A stretch of DNA of 64,000 bases from Chamaecrista fasciculata (lineage: Eukaryota > Streptophyta > Magnoliopsida > Fabales > Fabaceae), in the NCBI GenBank assembly GCA_003254925.1, contig QANZ01004226.1, forward strand, positions 62,001 through 126,000, read 5' to 3'. Shown here piece by piece: positions 1-13,600 of the stretch. The translations under genes were made by a program, and so were the position numbers. The notes under the pieces are model-generated. The model saw nothing but the letters and a program-made list of their open reading frames with translations. It made no database searches and was not told the origin of the DNA. Positions within the stretch are counted from its first letter, which is position 1. Each line of letters begins with the position of its first letter.

Positions 1-1146
1 CTCTATTCGAAGTTGAAAGTTAAAATCAAATTCCTGCCAAAACAGTGCTAACTGATGTCACCTAGAAAAGTAGCTGCACTTGTGCCCATGCATGTATGCT
101 TCTTATAATTCAAACCTATTACCCCATAAAGAAAAAAAAAATTTACCAAACGCTCCCTTAATATAGTAGTGAGTGTGTGTATATATATATATATATTAAG
201 GAGGAAAATAGTGTGTATATGTATAATTATATATATATATTCAATAAATAGTTCATGTTTTAAGGGTAACTTGAGGATTAACTGCTTGGATTAGTAGCTA
301 AATCAAATTAATTATATATTGCAAGAAGACAAAAAGGGAAGAGTATGAGAGATCGAGGCATGCGCACAGGAGAGAGTGGAAAGGGCATAAGAAGGGGAAG
401 TGATAGCTCTATTTGAATTTGACTAGTGAAGCCAAAAACAAAAGTACAGCGAAGAAAAACCTTCCAATTTTTATATATATATATATTATAAAATAGGGTA
501 AATTACATTTTGGTATCTTATTTTATGGACTCATTTCACTTTGGTACTTTGTTCTTTCAAAAGTAACACTTTGGTACTCTGTTCTTTGCATTGTTAATAT
601 TTTGGTACCTTGTTCTTTGCATCATTAACATTTTGGTACCTTAATAAAGATATAAGAGTAGTAAATCATGAAAGAACATGGTACTAAAGTGATTTATTTC
701 AAAGAACAGGATACTAAAGTGAAATCAGTTCATAGAACAAAGTATTAAAGTGTAATTTACCCTATAATATATCATTTAATTATTAAAAATTTTAAAAATT
801 GAATGTAACTGGTCAAACCACTCCTTAAAAATAAAACTGAATATGACGGTAATATTTAGAATATATATAGATATATATATATATATACTCTCCATTAAAA
901 AATATTTATGAAAAACAAAAAGAAAAAATACCATATATGGAGGATTTTGTTTAAACAAAGAGTTGTTGGACTAATTAATTAGTGGATAGGAGTAGTATAT
1001 ATTTAGACGTAAAAAATTATTAACGACAACGGTGACGTGGATAATGGATAATGTTGATGAGTTTGTGGGAATGTTTGCCTGTATGTGAGCTCGGAACTAG
1101 GAAGCATGGCACGCTCTCATCATATCATATGTATATATATACGTTA

Positions 1147-1179
<33 letters not shown>

Positions 1180-2007
1180 TCAGTTCTTCACCCATTTCAT
1201 TCTTCACACTTACTATTCTCTCACCCTTATTATTATCTCTCAGTCTCACCACCTTCCTCATATAATAGTCTCACCCTTATCGCTTTCCACTCCTGTAATT
1301 CAATGAGTGCCACATAAAGAAACATATATATTATTATATTATATTATATGATTGAGTCCATAAGCATATATAATTAATTATTTTCCTAAAGGACCAGGAT
1401 GGAAAAGGAAAAAGAAAATTACTTTTTTATGATCAGTCGGGGTCAAAGTCATTTCGTTTGTTTATATGCCGAATATTTTGACCCCTGACGATCAATATAT
1501 TATATTATATAAGAATACCTGACCTACATTATATTTATTAGTTTAAAATCTTTCTCCTATCACCGTTCTTGTTTGGTACTCAAACTTCTATGGGTATGTA
1601 ATATCGAGGTACAAGCCCAAGAATAAGAAACTCCAAATTAACTCTTTTTTTTTTTTTGGAAAATCCAAATTAACTCTTCAGTACAAATTAAGGATAATTT
1701 GATAATGTAGAAATTAAAGAACCTCGCGGCTTTTAAATTTTACATTTGAAAATTGTGTGTTCTATTTGCGTCAAATGATAATCGATTTATATATATTTTC
1801 GACGACATTATTTAATGATGTTTCATCCAAACTTGAGAATTATTTTTAATTTTCTGGTCACTATATATAGTCTACATATATAATATAATGATTATATATA
1901 GGACATTATATTATATTGGAAGATACAAAACAAAACCACAGAGAGAAGAAATTAATAAGACATGCATGCATTCATCGCATTAATTATTCATACATATAAT
2001 AAACTAA
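1..2007. other. Gene-free AT-rich stretch with one MITE
   Basis: I see no coding exon here. The stretch lies downstream of the VQ gene, which runs on the minus strand. It holds TA-dinucleotide runs (around 180-197 and 1140-1176) and the short inverted-repeat element listed separately at 495-762. Short open frames here are low-complexity and unsupported. Confidence 0.6.
495..762. repeat. Short inverted-repeat DNA element (MULE-type MITE)
   Basis: The two ends are inverted copies beginning GGGTAAATTACA, and both arms carry repeated TTTGGTAC motifs. The flanks TATAAAATA (left) and TATAATATA (right) agree at 8 of 9 positions, which fits an aged 9-bp target duplication of the kind made by Mutator-like transposases. 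At 268 bp with no coding capacity it is non-autonomous. Family assignment rests only on duplication length and end structure. Confidence 0.6.
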
Positions 2008-2418
2008 CTAGTAGTAAGGTTTCCAATATTGTGGAGTGGACTGTGATGGTTGCTCCAAAAGCCACGTCATGGTGTCACTGTCACGAAGAAGAGCCACATC
2101 TGATGGTGAAGAAGGAATAGTAGTACTAGTGCCATGACTGAGAACACCAACATCAACATGATCATCATTTACTCGCTTATTAGGATTAATGCCATTATTA
2201 TAATTACTAGTACTACTAGAGTGATGATGATTGCTTTTGCCTGTGAGTTTCTGAACTATCTCCCTGAACTCACTTGCATTTCTGGGTTTCACTATCACTG
2301 GATTTGCTATATACTTTATCTTCATTGTCGTCGGATTATTTCTATTATTCACTCTCATATGCATGCCTTCTTCCTCCTCGCCTCCATAATTATCACCACC
2401 ACTTGATCTCTTACCCAT
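2008..2418 (-). CDS. VQ-motif protein (SIB1-like)
   Basis: Single-exon gene of 136 residues. The VQ core FREIVQKLTG lies at residues 51-60, preceded by a basic stretch KIKYIANPVIVKP typical of the SIB1-like branch. VQ proteins are plant cofactors that bind the C-terminal WRKY domain of group I and IIc WRKY factors and tune defence and stress transcription; some also reach plastids. The rest is low-complexity (Glu, Asn/His, Ser/Thr), as is usual for the family. The ATG chosen is the first in frame, and length is normal. The C-terminus ends in an aromatic tail. Its upstream region (above 2418) carries two pairs of WRKY-binding W-boxes inside a direct duplication. Family membership is firm; the exact orthologue is not. 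Confidence 0.85.
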   Translation of the reverse strand: MGKRSSGGDNYGGEEEEGMHMRVNNRNNPTTMKIKYIANPVIVKPRNASEFREIVQKLTGKSNHHHSSSTSNYNNGINPNKRVNDDHVDVGVLSHGTSTTIPSSPSDVALLRDSDTMTWLLEQPSQSTPQYWKPYY

Positions 2419-2844
2419 TTCACCTCAATTTTCCTCTCAGGTTTTTTTCTTAATTTCGGCTTCAACATATTCACGTTATGTATATATATATGTGTGTGTG
2501 TGTTAGAAAACGACAAATTAGGAATACCAAACGACATATAAAAAGTTAAAAATTAATATTATTATATATTATGTTGATGCTACGTATACGAGACTTTCCA
2601 AAATGGCTGGCTGCGTTTAATTGAGAGTTAAAATATAGCAGCCTTTCAACCTAATTAAGTCACCTAGCTACTTAGTGATCGAATGTGATACTGGACTTTT
2701 CCCATTTTATATATGAAAAACATTGAGAAATAAACTAATTTAGTAATTTAGGTTCACTAATTCTAGTCAATATGTGTGATTGATTATTTTCCAACTGCAT
2801 CATCAGTGGATGTTACTTTTAACTATTACTTGCCACGTTGAACT

Positions 2845-2887
2845 GGTCAAAGTATTTAGTGTACGTTGGCTATATATCTACTTGACC
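2845..2887. promoter_or_regulatory. Paired W-boxes, copy 1 (upstream of VQ gene)
   Basis: GGTCAA at 2845-2850 and TTGACC at 2882-2887 are W-box cores (TTGACC/T, the WRKY binding site) in opposite orientation, about 430-470 bp upstream of the VQ start codon. The arrangement is preserved in the second duplication unit. Binding is inferred from sequence only. Confidence 0.45.
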
Positions 2888-3510
2888 ATATATAACCACA
2901 ACTCTCCCTTTCATGTCAAAAAGTCATACACTATTTCAAAGTTCAAATGTACGTTAATTGAAGTATAATATCAATTACTTATTCAGTTAATTATTTGGAA
3001 ATGATAATTAGTTAATGTAGACATTATATTGCCTATGCAAATTTAAATAGCCTTCACAATATAATAAATTTAGGTTCGAATATCTAAATATATAAAAGGT
3101 TGTATTTAGATGTCCGACTATATTTTTAAACATGTTGTTTCTAATAAAAAAATATATGTGGAGAACAGAAAAAAAAAATTGCAAATAACTTTATGAATAC
3201 AACATTCATTTGATTGTCCCTACAATTAATAAATTAACCAAGAATTATTCAAAACATTTATTAGATTAATTATTATATATATATGATAATTTGGCAATAC
3301 ATTTTTTTTTTTGAACTGAGTTCAGCCAAAAGGCCAGAAAGAAACAACAATTATGATCACAATGCATGAACACATTTTTTTTGGCACCCAATGCATGAAC
3401 AAAAATTAAACCTAGCTATATATAATTTCCAACTGCATGATTATAATTGATTGATTATTTTCCATCTGCATAAGTGGATATTGCTTTTAATTGACTTGCC
3501 ACGTTGAACA

Positions 3511-3546
3511 GGTCAAAGTATTTTGTGTCTGGCTATTTACTTGACC
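3511..3546. promoter_or_regulatory. Paired W-boxes, copy 2
   Basis: GGTCAA at 3511-3516 and TTGACC at 3541-3546 repeat the inverted pair seen at 2845-2887, although the DNA between and around them has changed by several substitutions and a 7-bp length difference. It lies about 1.1 kb upstream of the VQ start and a similar distance before the myosin start, so either gene could use it. Confidence 0.4.
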
Positions 3547-4648
3547 ACTAACACGCTGTCTCTTTCATGTCACAAAGTCTTACAGTATTTCAAAGGATCT
3601 AGAAGAAATATTAATTCGAGTATAATACTACTTATCTGCACAGAAGAATATAATTAATTAATTGTGTGAATATATATATATATATATATATATGCAACAT
3701 TGATAAGACAAGGTCCAAACTACCTCAAAAGAGTGATATCAAACATCATGCAACCAGCTTTATGATCACAACATTGATCGATTGGCATGCATGGCCCTAC
3801 AATAATCAATAAACTAATCGAAAATTACTCAAAAATATATTAGATTAATAGTTGTATATGTATGATAATTTGCCAATACACGAAGGTTGAGCTGAGCCAA
3901 AAGCCCAGACAGAAACTAATATCATACAATAATACAAGCATGAACAAAAATGAACACTTATTTCATTTTTATCATTTACAATTTAAGTCCGCTAAAATTT
4001 TGGTTTTTGGTCAGAAAGTCCGCTCAAATGGATCGCATTCATTTAAAACTTGAAAGTCTTCGATCGTGTTGGGCCGAATTGTTTTCTTTTTGGTTGTTTC
4101 TTTGTCCCGCTTCTTTTTGTTTTTGTTTTTTTTTTTTAAAAAAAAAGAGTTCATATACAAATTTTCGATAAATATTGAAATTTGCATGGGATCGGACGAT
4201 ATGCATGAAATAATTTTTTTTTAAAAAAAGATGAAAATGCCTGTATATATGTGCGTCCGAACAGAGTGAATTCCGTAAGAGAGAAAGAGACTGGATTAGC
4301 AGCCACGAGATGGCGCGAAAGCAAAGGGAAAGAAGAGTAGGTCCCGAATTCGCAGGCCTCGTTGAAGAATGTCACTTCCTGAAGCCACTCGATCCATTCA
4401 CATTCACTTTCTCTCCTTACCATTTTCCTCTTTCTTTCCTTTTCCAAATTCCAATCCCATCTCTTCCCAGAAAAATGCCCTTCTCAATTTTTCTCTTCCT
4501 ACCTCTTTGATTCCTTATTCTTCCTTCCCTTTAATTGCCATATTCTGGGTTTTCTCATCACCAACCCTAATTTAATTAAACACCTGTTCTTATACTGCTC
4601 AATATCTTTATGTACATACTCCAAGAGCTTCCCATCTAGAGTTCAATC

Positions 4649-7600
4649 ATGGTATGCCACTTCCTATTTCCTTTTGTTTTTTTTCTTTTTTCAACAGGCG
4701 CCATTCCTGATGCTTTGCATTTTGTTTTAGCTACCTTTATAATTAATGTGTCTCTTACCAATATGTATTTAATTAATAATTACTCATCGATCACAGTCTT
4801 GTTACCCATAAATTAATGGGATAATAGCAGTTATTAGTTATGCATCTTGGTAAGAGACACAATGAGTAGAAAACTTAGTTGGAAAATAAACTTTTCAACT
4901 GTATTGAGCCAAAGATTAGTATCACGGACTTTCTTATTTAGACGTGAGAGAACTAACATGATTGGTAGATATCTATATACTGTTTTTCTGTGAGAATTTG
5001 GCAGTGATTATTTGCAGTTTTCCAAGATTCAAGAACTCAAAGTATCTCCCTACCTTAAGATAATGCAGTTGGGAAGAAATGTGATACTTGGCCTTATAGC
5101 AACTAACTCATGCTTACTTTCAAAAAAAAAAAAAAGAAAAAAAGAAAAACTCATTCTAAATCTCACATCGAAGTGTTGCCTTGAATCATGAATCTTGTGA
5201 AATCAAGGAAGATATATTTCACTTAAGTTTGGAACTTTATAATGGTTCTTTTATATATGAACACAATATTGTAAACTTTTGGTTGGCTTATCGTGCACAG
5301 AAGATAGTTTACGCATTCATTTAGTATTTATATGGGATCATTCCTAATATTGCATTTTATATATCATAAAAAATGATGATCATATATCTCTATCTGCAGG
5401 GAACTCCTGTGAATATTATTGTAGGTTCTCATGTCTGGATTGAAGATCCAGATGTATCTTATATTGATGGACTTGTATCAAAAATCACTGGAAAGGATGC
5501 AGAAATTGAAACGAGCAATGGAAAAAAGGTTTGTGGACTGCAAATACTTTTTTTCCCCATATTTTATTTAGAAGTTTTTTTTTTTATTTTTGTTCAAATG
5601 AATTCTGAGAAAAAGATTGATTAGTTGCTGTCAGTTTTACTCATTCTATAGGAGCATCCTTACCTTGATAAGTAGACTTCGATTCTGAAATCAATGCTGC
5701 CTTGAATTGTATAGACTAATGGTTATCTTTCATTACAAGTATGACACCATTTGATGAACAAAATTGATATTGACAAAAATGCATAACCTCTTCTTGTGAT
5801 CATCCTCCTACCCTCGTAGTTGGTAACTAAGAAATTAATAATGTCTTCACCATTTCCAATAAGTTCTATCTGATCTTCATTTAGATCATGGAAACAGAAA
5901 AAAACAAAGGGGAAGAAGAAAAGAAAATGGAAAACACAAGAATGGTCATGGGAAGAGATACATGCACAAGCGTTCTATCTTTTCTGATTTAAAAGTACTT
6001 TTCAACTTTTTTTTAATTGTAATAATGCAGTGAAGCACTTCTTCTCTCATGGTTGTACCTGAAAAGGAGGCTATGATGTTACAGTAGCATATATATCCTA
6101 AAGATACATATATGAAATTCACTGATTGGTTAATCAAAGGCAAAGATTAAATTTTATAACTTACACTTGTTTTTTGTTTGTTTCAAGGTTGTCGCAAAAT
6201 TATCGAAAATATATCCCAAAGATACAGAGGCTCCTCCTGGTGGAGTGGATGATATGACTAAGCTGTCCTATTTGCATGAGCCTGGAGTCCTGCAGAACTT
6301 AAAAGCTAGATATGAATTGAATGAAATATATGTGAGGCTTTCTTTCCTTCAATTTGATAAGAACCAGTGAAGTTGATTAGCTATCAGATGTGTAATCTTC
6401 TCATTTTATCAATTGCCATGACAGACTTATACTGGAAATATTTTAATTGCAATAAATCCATTCCAAAGACTACCTCATCTTTATGATGCTCACATGATGC
6501 AACAATACAAGGGAGCACCATTTGGAGAATTAAGCCCTCATGTATTTGCAGTTGCTGATGTTGCATTTAGGTACTTATTTTCTTTTAATGCGCTAAATTT
6601 CTTTTCTACCATTGAACAAAAGATCTAATTGATATCAAACTCAGGGCAATGGTTAATGAAGGAAAAAGCAATTCGATTCTGGTCAGTGGGGAAAGTGGAG
6701 CTGGTAAAACAGAAACCACAAAAATGCTTATGCGATATCTTGCTTACTTAGGTGGTAGGGCTGCTACTGAAGGACGAACAGTAGAGCAACAAGTCCTTGA
6801 AGTATGATGATGCTACAATTTTCTTATATTACAACTTTCTGGCAAACTTTTCATTATTCTTGGATTTTCAATTATGACTTTGATTTGGACTCATATGAGA
6901 TTTCTGTGTTTACTGATCTGAGCGCAGTCAAATCCAGTTCTTGAGGCATTTGGCAATGCAAAAACGGTTAGGAATAACAACTCCAGGTGATTCTTTCTTA
7001 TATATATGTGGGCAATAAAGGAGTCCTTGTGTTTCATTCTCATGTTAGTATGATATACATATAAAGAAATAAGTTTGACTTCAGTTCTCTCTTTCTCACA
7101 CTACATTTCTTCAATTTCCTATTATGCTAAGCTACCAAAAGTCAATGTGATATTGAAGACAGTGAATAAATGGATTTCCATTTATCAAATTTTCTTTGCA
7201 GAAGAATAATCTATTTTTCTGACAAAACAATGATCTTTGACATTTAAGATATTACCAAACTTCTTGAATTAATACTGCAGCCGTTTTGGAAAATTTGTTG
7301 AAATCCAATTTGATAAGAGTGGAAGAATCTCAGGAGCAGCCATCCGAACTTACCTTTTGGAGAGGTCTCGGGTTTGCCAAGTTAATGATCCTGAACGCAA
7401 CTACCACTGCTTTTATCTTCTTTGTGCTGCACCACAGGAGGTATGGTATCTTGCTGATCTGCTTATAGAGTTACTAATGCTGTTTAATTCCAATTTACAA
7501 ATTTATTGCAACTTTTGTTGACAGGAAATTGAGAAATACAAATTAGGACCTCCTAAATCATTTCATTACCTTAATCAGTCAAATTGTTATGAACTGGCTG

Positions 7601-10600
7601 ATTTAAGTGATGCTCGTGAGTATCTTGCCACCCGGAGAGCTATGGATATTGTTGGAATAAGCCAAAAAGAGCAGGTATTTCTTTTCTATGAGCAGGTGTT
7701 TAAACTGCCTTGTTTCTAAAGCATAGAAAAACTAACATCTTACCTCTCAGGAAGCGATTTTTAGAGTTGTTGCTGCAGTTCTTCATCTTGGTAATATTGC
7801 TTTTTCCAAAGGAAAGGAAGTTGACTCATCAGTTCCCAAAGATGATCAAGCCAAATTCCACCTGAAAACAACTGCTGAGCTTCTCATGTATGGATGCTGT
7901 TGTATCATTACTCCCGTAGTCTATATCTATAGTGATCATTTTACCTTAAAAGTTGATTGTCATAATCAAATTTCACAATTTATCAGGTGTGATGCTGGTG
8001 CCTTGCAAGACGCATTATGTAAGCGTGTCATGATCACACCTGAAGAAGTAATAAAGCGGAGCCTTGATCCCCAAAGTGCGGCTATCAGTAGAGATGGCCT
8101 GGCCAAAACAATTTATTCTCGGCTATTTGACTGGTAATATATTATGATGAGACTGGAATTTAACCCATATTTCTTGTCCTTGATAGTGTTTCACACTTTC
8201 ACAAGTACCATAAACAGTGATAAGGATATAAGATGTAGTTTTGATGCCAAGTTCATTTGATCTGGTTTTGAATAGGTTGGTGGATAAGATTAATAGTTCA
8301 ATCGGACAAGACCCGAATTCCAAATCTTTGATTGGAGTCCTCGATATTTACGGTTTTGAAAGCTTTAAAACTAACAGGTAACGTCTATTATAGAAGAACA
8401 AACATGCATACTCAATTACTCATGCATAACAGAACATATTTTAAGCAATTACCACTGCTTGTTTTCAATCCTTTGAAGCTTAATTCCAGTATATTATGCT
8501 CTGCAGTTTTGAGCAGTTTTGCATTAATTTCACAAATGAGAAGTTGCAGCAACATTTCAATCAGGCAAAATCTCAAGCCTTATTAAGAACTTCAAGATTT
8601 CTTATAAATGTTGTTTCCATATTTACTTTGATTTTGATAATGAATTTCAGCATGTGTTTAAAATGGAGCAAGAAGAATATACAAAGGAGAAGATTGATTG
8701 GAGCTATATTGAATTTGTTGATAATCAAGATGTTCTGGATCTTATTGAAAAGGTTTTATTCACTCTTTCACTTTCTTTGAGGGATTGAGGATGCTTGTTT
8801 TCTTGAGCTTGGAAATGGCCAGTTATGTTCAGAAACTTAAGAAGTTACATAGCTAGAGTTTCATATACTAAATAATGATATTTTACTGTCTTGTCTATTA
8901 ACCTTATTGTTTAAAGCATATGGAACAGTCATATTATGTGATTCCATTGTGTGGGAAAAAAATTTATTTCGTTGATCCATTTATAAAAACCTCAGAGAAA
9001 GAATTAGAGGATTACAGCATAGATTGACATAAAATGAGCTTGGTTAATTTTTTTTTCTCTGTTTCCTATTGGGAAATGAACCTCAATATCCCTATCAAGT
9101 ATATTGTAATAGCTTGTATTTCCGAGTATTGGATGAGCATAGTAAAGTTAAGGAAGTGCTACTTCTTAGCATTCTTCCATTGGTTTATTCGCTTATTTTG
9201 TAGTCTGTTAAAATTCAATCCTTGTTTGCATATTCCCTCTCATTTTCTTTTTCATCCTTTTTCTACCTAGTCTTTTACATTGATTTCTCTCCTGCAGAAA
9301 CCTGGAGGAATCATCGCTCTCCTTGATGAAGCTTGGTAAAATATTGTATTTTTCCCCTGAACTTCTTCCTTTTCAGAGAGGATTTCATGCCATGTTAGAC
9401 GATTTAACGTTCTTCATTTGAGTGGAAAGATTGGACTGATTCAACTTTTGTCTGATTGTTTCGAATTCAAAGCTCCTTGCACATAGCATATTGAATTTAG
9501 TCATTCATCCTCACTTCCCCTCCCCTTCTGTTGCATTTCAGCATGTTTCCAAAGTCAACACATGAAACATTTGCAAACAAGCTTTATCAGACATTTAAGA
9601 CTCACAAGCGTTTTATAAAGCCAAAATTATCTCGAACAGACTTCACAGTTGCTCATTATGCCGGGGAGGTACGACTAATGATTTTAGTGACACCTGCTGG
9701 AAAAAAGAAATATCCTTTCTTATTTGTTTTGTCCCTCATAAACTTTCAGGTCTTGTACCAGTCTGATCAATTTTTAGACAAAAACAAGGATTATGTGGTT
9801 CCTGAACATCAAGATTTGTTGGGTGCTTCCAAATGTTCTTTTGTAGCAGGACTATTTCCTCCACTTCCAGAAGAGTCATCTAAATCATCCAAATTTTCTT
9901 CAATTGGTTCTCGTTTTAAGGTATCAGTTTTCCCTTGTATTTGTCAACATGCTTGTGCAATTCACCTTAAATAGCAGTTAATTCCTTTCTTTGACATATT
10001 CAAGCTCACATCACTATTTTCAAAAATTGAATTGTGCTCTTATTATCAAGACATTAACAAACCAATTTTTTTTGTATGCTGAATGGTGCAGCTACAACTA
10101 CAGTCACTTATGGACACACTAAACTCTACAGAGCCACATTACGTTAGATGTGTGAAACCAAACAACCTCCTCAAGCCTGCAATATTTGAGAATGCCAACA
10201 TTATGCAACAGCTTCGCTGTGGTGTGAGTGTGCTTTTTATATTTTTCCTATTTTTTTGCGTTTGTGATAGTTTATACAAAAATGTACCAACAGTTTCTTC
10301 ATGTATTCAACCCCTTTCAACTGCGTGTCATGCTTGCTCCTACAGGGTGTTTTAGAGGCAATCAGAATTAGTTGTGCTGGCTACCCTACTCGCCGTCTTT
10401 TCTTTGAATTTACAAACCGATTTGGCATCCTTGCCCCAGAGGCCATGGAGGGACAGTAAGTACTCTCTGTCAGTATATATTTTATGCGATAAAGGAATGA
10501 AATTTTGGCTTGATATAATCAAGTATTCTGTAGCCAAATTGGACATAATGCTAATCCACAAAATTATTTCTCTAATGGGCAGAGCTGAGGAAAAGGTTGT

Positions 10601-13600
10601 TTGCCAAAAGATTTTGGAAAAGATGGGGCTAAAAGGATATCAGGTACTTGGAATGTTTTACATGATCAATTAAGATTTCTCTCTCATGTTCTGATTCCTA
10701 GTAGACTGCAAATATCTCCACTATAAAGCTCTCACGGCCTAAGCAACATCGTTAACTACAATTCAGGGACATGAATGTGCAGGATTAATTTATAACACCT
10801 CTTTCAGCTGCAGATAACTAATGCAAACATGAATGCATGTGAATTTTTTTTTATATTTTGGCTGGAAAATTCATTTAAGTGGCTGTTAATTGCTATAGAT
10901 TGGAAAAACGAAGATATTCCTGAGAGCAGGTCAGATGGCTGAATTAGATGCACGGCGAGCTCAAGTACTTGGTAAAGCTGCAAAAACTATCCAACGGCGC
11001 GTAAGAACCCATCAAGCTCGTAAACATTATCTTGCTTTGCGAATGACTACCATAAGAATTCAGGCTTTGTGTAGAGGTGAGATATTTATAGGTGAAATAG
11101 CCTAAATATATTTTTCAGAGTATATAGATTTCCTCCCATAGAATGATGCTGCACAGGGCTGTAGGACCTCCCACCGTTTAATCAATCTCCTTTCTCTACA
11201 CTTTTCTGAAAATGTATACTATATAATCTGTAGGAAGACTGGCCTGCAAAGTCTTTGACAACATGAGAAAGGTGGCTGCTGCAATTAAAATTCAGAAGAA
11301 CATACGCCGATATGAAGCTAGGAAAGCCTATAAAAAACTCCATGCTTCAGTACTAACCTTGCAAACTGCTTTAAGGGCAATTGCTGCACGTAAAGAGTTC
11401 AGATTTAGGAAGCAGACTAAAGCTGCCGTCATCATTCAGGTTATAATCAAGTACCATAGGATCTGGACAGACCTTTTGCCAGTGTTTTTTTTTTGATAAG
11501 AAACTAACTTGCCAGTGTTTAGTATTCAATACTCATAAATAATTTCTCTCTCTAAAAAATTGCAGGCTCGGTGGCGATGCCACAGAGCTACCACATATTA
11601 TAAGAGGCTCAAAAAAGGTACGATAACAACACAATGCAGATGGAGGGGCCGTATAGCCAGAAAAGAACTTAGGAAGCTAAAGATGGTAGGGTTCTCTGAC
11701 TTTGTTATTATTCCTCTACCATTTGTTTAACTATTTATAAGTAAGTAGAACTCTCACTTGAAAACAGTTTAATAATAGCGTGATGCATTTAGCCCACATA
11801 ATTGAAGGCTCTTGTGAGAAAATACTTTAGTAAAGATGTGATGCGTTTAGTTCACACAAAGGTTTATAGTCATACCAAGGATGGCAATGTTTCTCTTCCG
11901 TTTTAGAATCACCTTCTTCATTAAGAGAGAAGTAATTGGAAAAAAGGGTCTTCTCAGCTACAAAGCTGAACATGACCTTCACTTTTTTACTTGAATTACT
12001 ATCATTATTGTAAATAATAATAATAATTTCTTGTGAAAGAGGTTAAGAGAAGTTGATACAAAATCAGCCCTCTAGTGAAAACTGAACATCACGTGGCCAG
12101 AGCAGAAAGCCAAGCAACATTTCTCTTTCTGTTATGGCTTTTTGGCTGGTTTTTGAAAGGATCAAATATAAAACCTGAATTCTATGCCTATCTTGATCTT
12201 ACAAGTTGAGAGCTTACATGACTCATTAGGTTATATTCAAGTGGCATGTAACGTGCCATAACATTTCTTCTTGGTTTTCTTGATTTGTTTCACTGTATCT
12301 TTACTCTATGTTAACATCTGTTTACTTTTGATTTAGGCTGCAAGAGAAACTGGTGCACTTCAAGAAGCAAAGGATAAGCTTGAAAAACGAGTGGAGGAAC
12401 TCACTTGGCGTCTTCAGCTTGAAAAAAGTTTAAGGGTGAGGATAAAATATACATGCAGATATATATTATTTTCAAAGACGTTATTGATTTGATTTTTGAC
12501 CTGTTAGCCAATCATGCATTTTACAAAAAAATTTGTGTTCATGGCGAAAAATAAGGGAGAGCCAAGGCCCATCTTTGCAAGTTCTTAGTTATCCTCTCAG
12601 TTTGAACACCCTAAAGAAACCATCTGGAATCATGTGCAGACAAATCTAGAAGAAGCCAAAGCACAAGAGGTAGCGAAATTGCAGAATTCATTGAAGGAGA
12701 TGCAGAACAAAAATGATGAAACCAATGCTTTATTGGTCAAAGAGCGAGAGAATGTAAAGAAAGTTGTTGAAGAAGCACCTCCTGTTATTCAGGAAACCCA
12801 GGTTATTGTTGAAGACACGCAAAAAGTTGAAGCACTGACAGCAGAAGTGGAGAACTTAAAGGTAAGAAAGTTCAATCTAACATGACCTCTTCTACTAGGA
12901 CTGATCCTTCTTTCAGCCATATTTTGATATTTAAATCATGATAGTAGTACAATTTCAATTTACTGCAGCTTACTAATATTCATAGAGGGGTACATCATTC
13001 AACTTTTATGTCTTGTTTTCAACTTTTGACTAGTTTATAGGAATAGAATTTGAAACAGCTTATAATTTGGCATATCTGATTGTGAGCCATAAAAGAAATT
13101 TCAATGTAAATATACTTGTTAATTGCTAAACAGTACTTGCTAAGTTCTGTTGTGCACCTAGCTTGTAAACAGAAATGGATCATGCACCTTCATGCAGAAA
13201 GTATGAGAGTGAAAGCTTTGCGGCACACTGCAAAGTGCTCACAAGATATTGACTCTAGATAGTTCCTTCATATAAAGGGTTGTAACAAGACCTGTTTCGT
13301 ACCTTTTGAGTTGAGAAGTTAGTAGTGTAAATTTACTTGTAGATTCTTGTCATATAAATACTTTAATAAATCAAAGTATTCGTAGTTTGTGTCATCTAAT
13401 GGCAAGTGATGGTCTGGCTCAGGATGACCATTTAATGTAATTTTAAATGAAGATATTATGGTTGTATGGGATGCGATAATATTTCTTATTATGAGTTAAA
13501 TGTAGAGGTATATGCTTTTGATTGTGTATCAGATGATTAAAGAGCTTAATTTCCTCTTGAGCTTTATGGAAATATACTTGAGCCCTTGTAAGCAGCTTAA

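Larger units (their letters stand above)
2770..3950. repeat. Diverged direct duplication upstream of the VQ gene
   Basis: Two blocks repeat in the same order and orientation. The first block at about 2770-2945 matches 3440-3600 (shared words TTGATTGATTATTTTCCA, GCCACGTTGAAC, TTTCATGTCA). The second block at about 3225-3400 matches 3800-3945 (shared words TATTAGATTAAT, ATGATAATTTG, GAGCCAAAAG or a near form). The units are about 650 bp apart and have diverged by small indels, so the event is not recent. No reading frame is conserved; this is non-coding. Confidence 0.75.

Noticed and set aside
1051-1317. 88-codon open frame over a TA microsatellite
   Set aside because: Its product is mostly repeated Tyr-Ile from the microsatellite.
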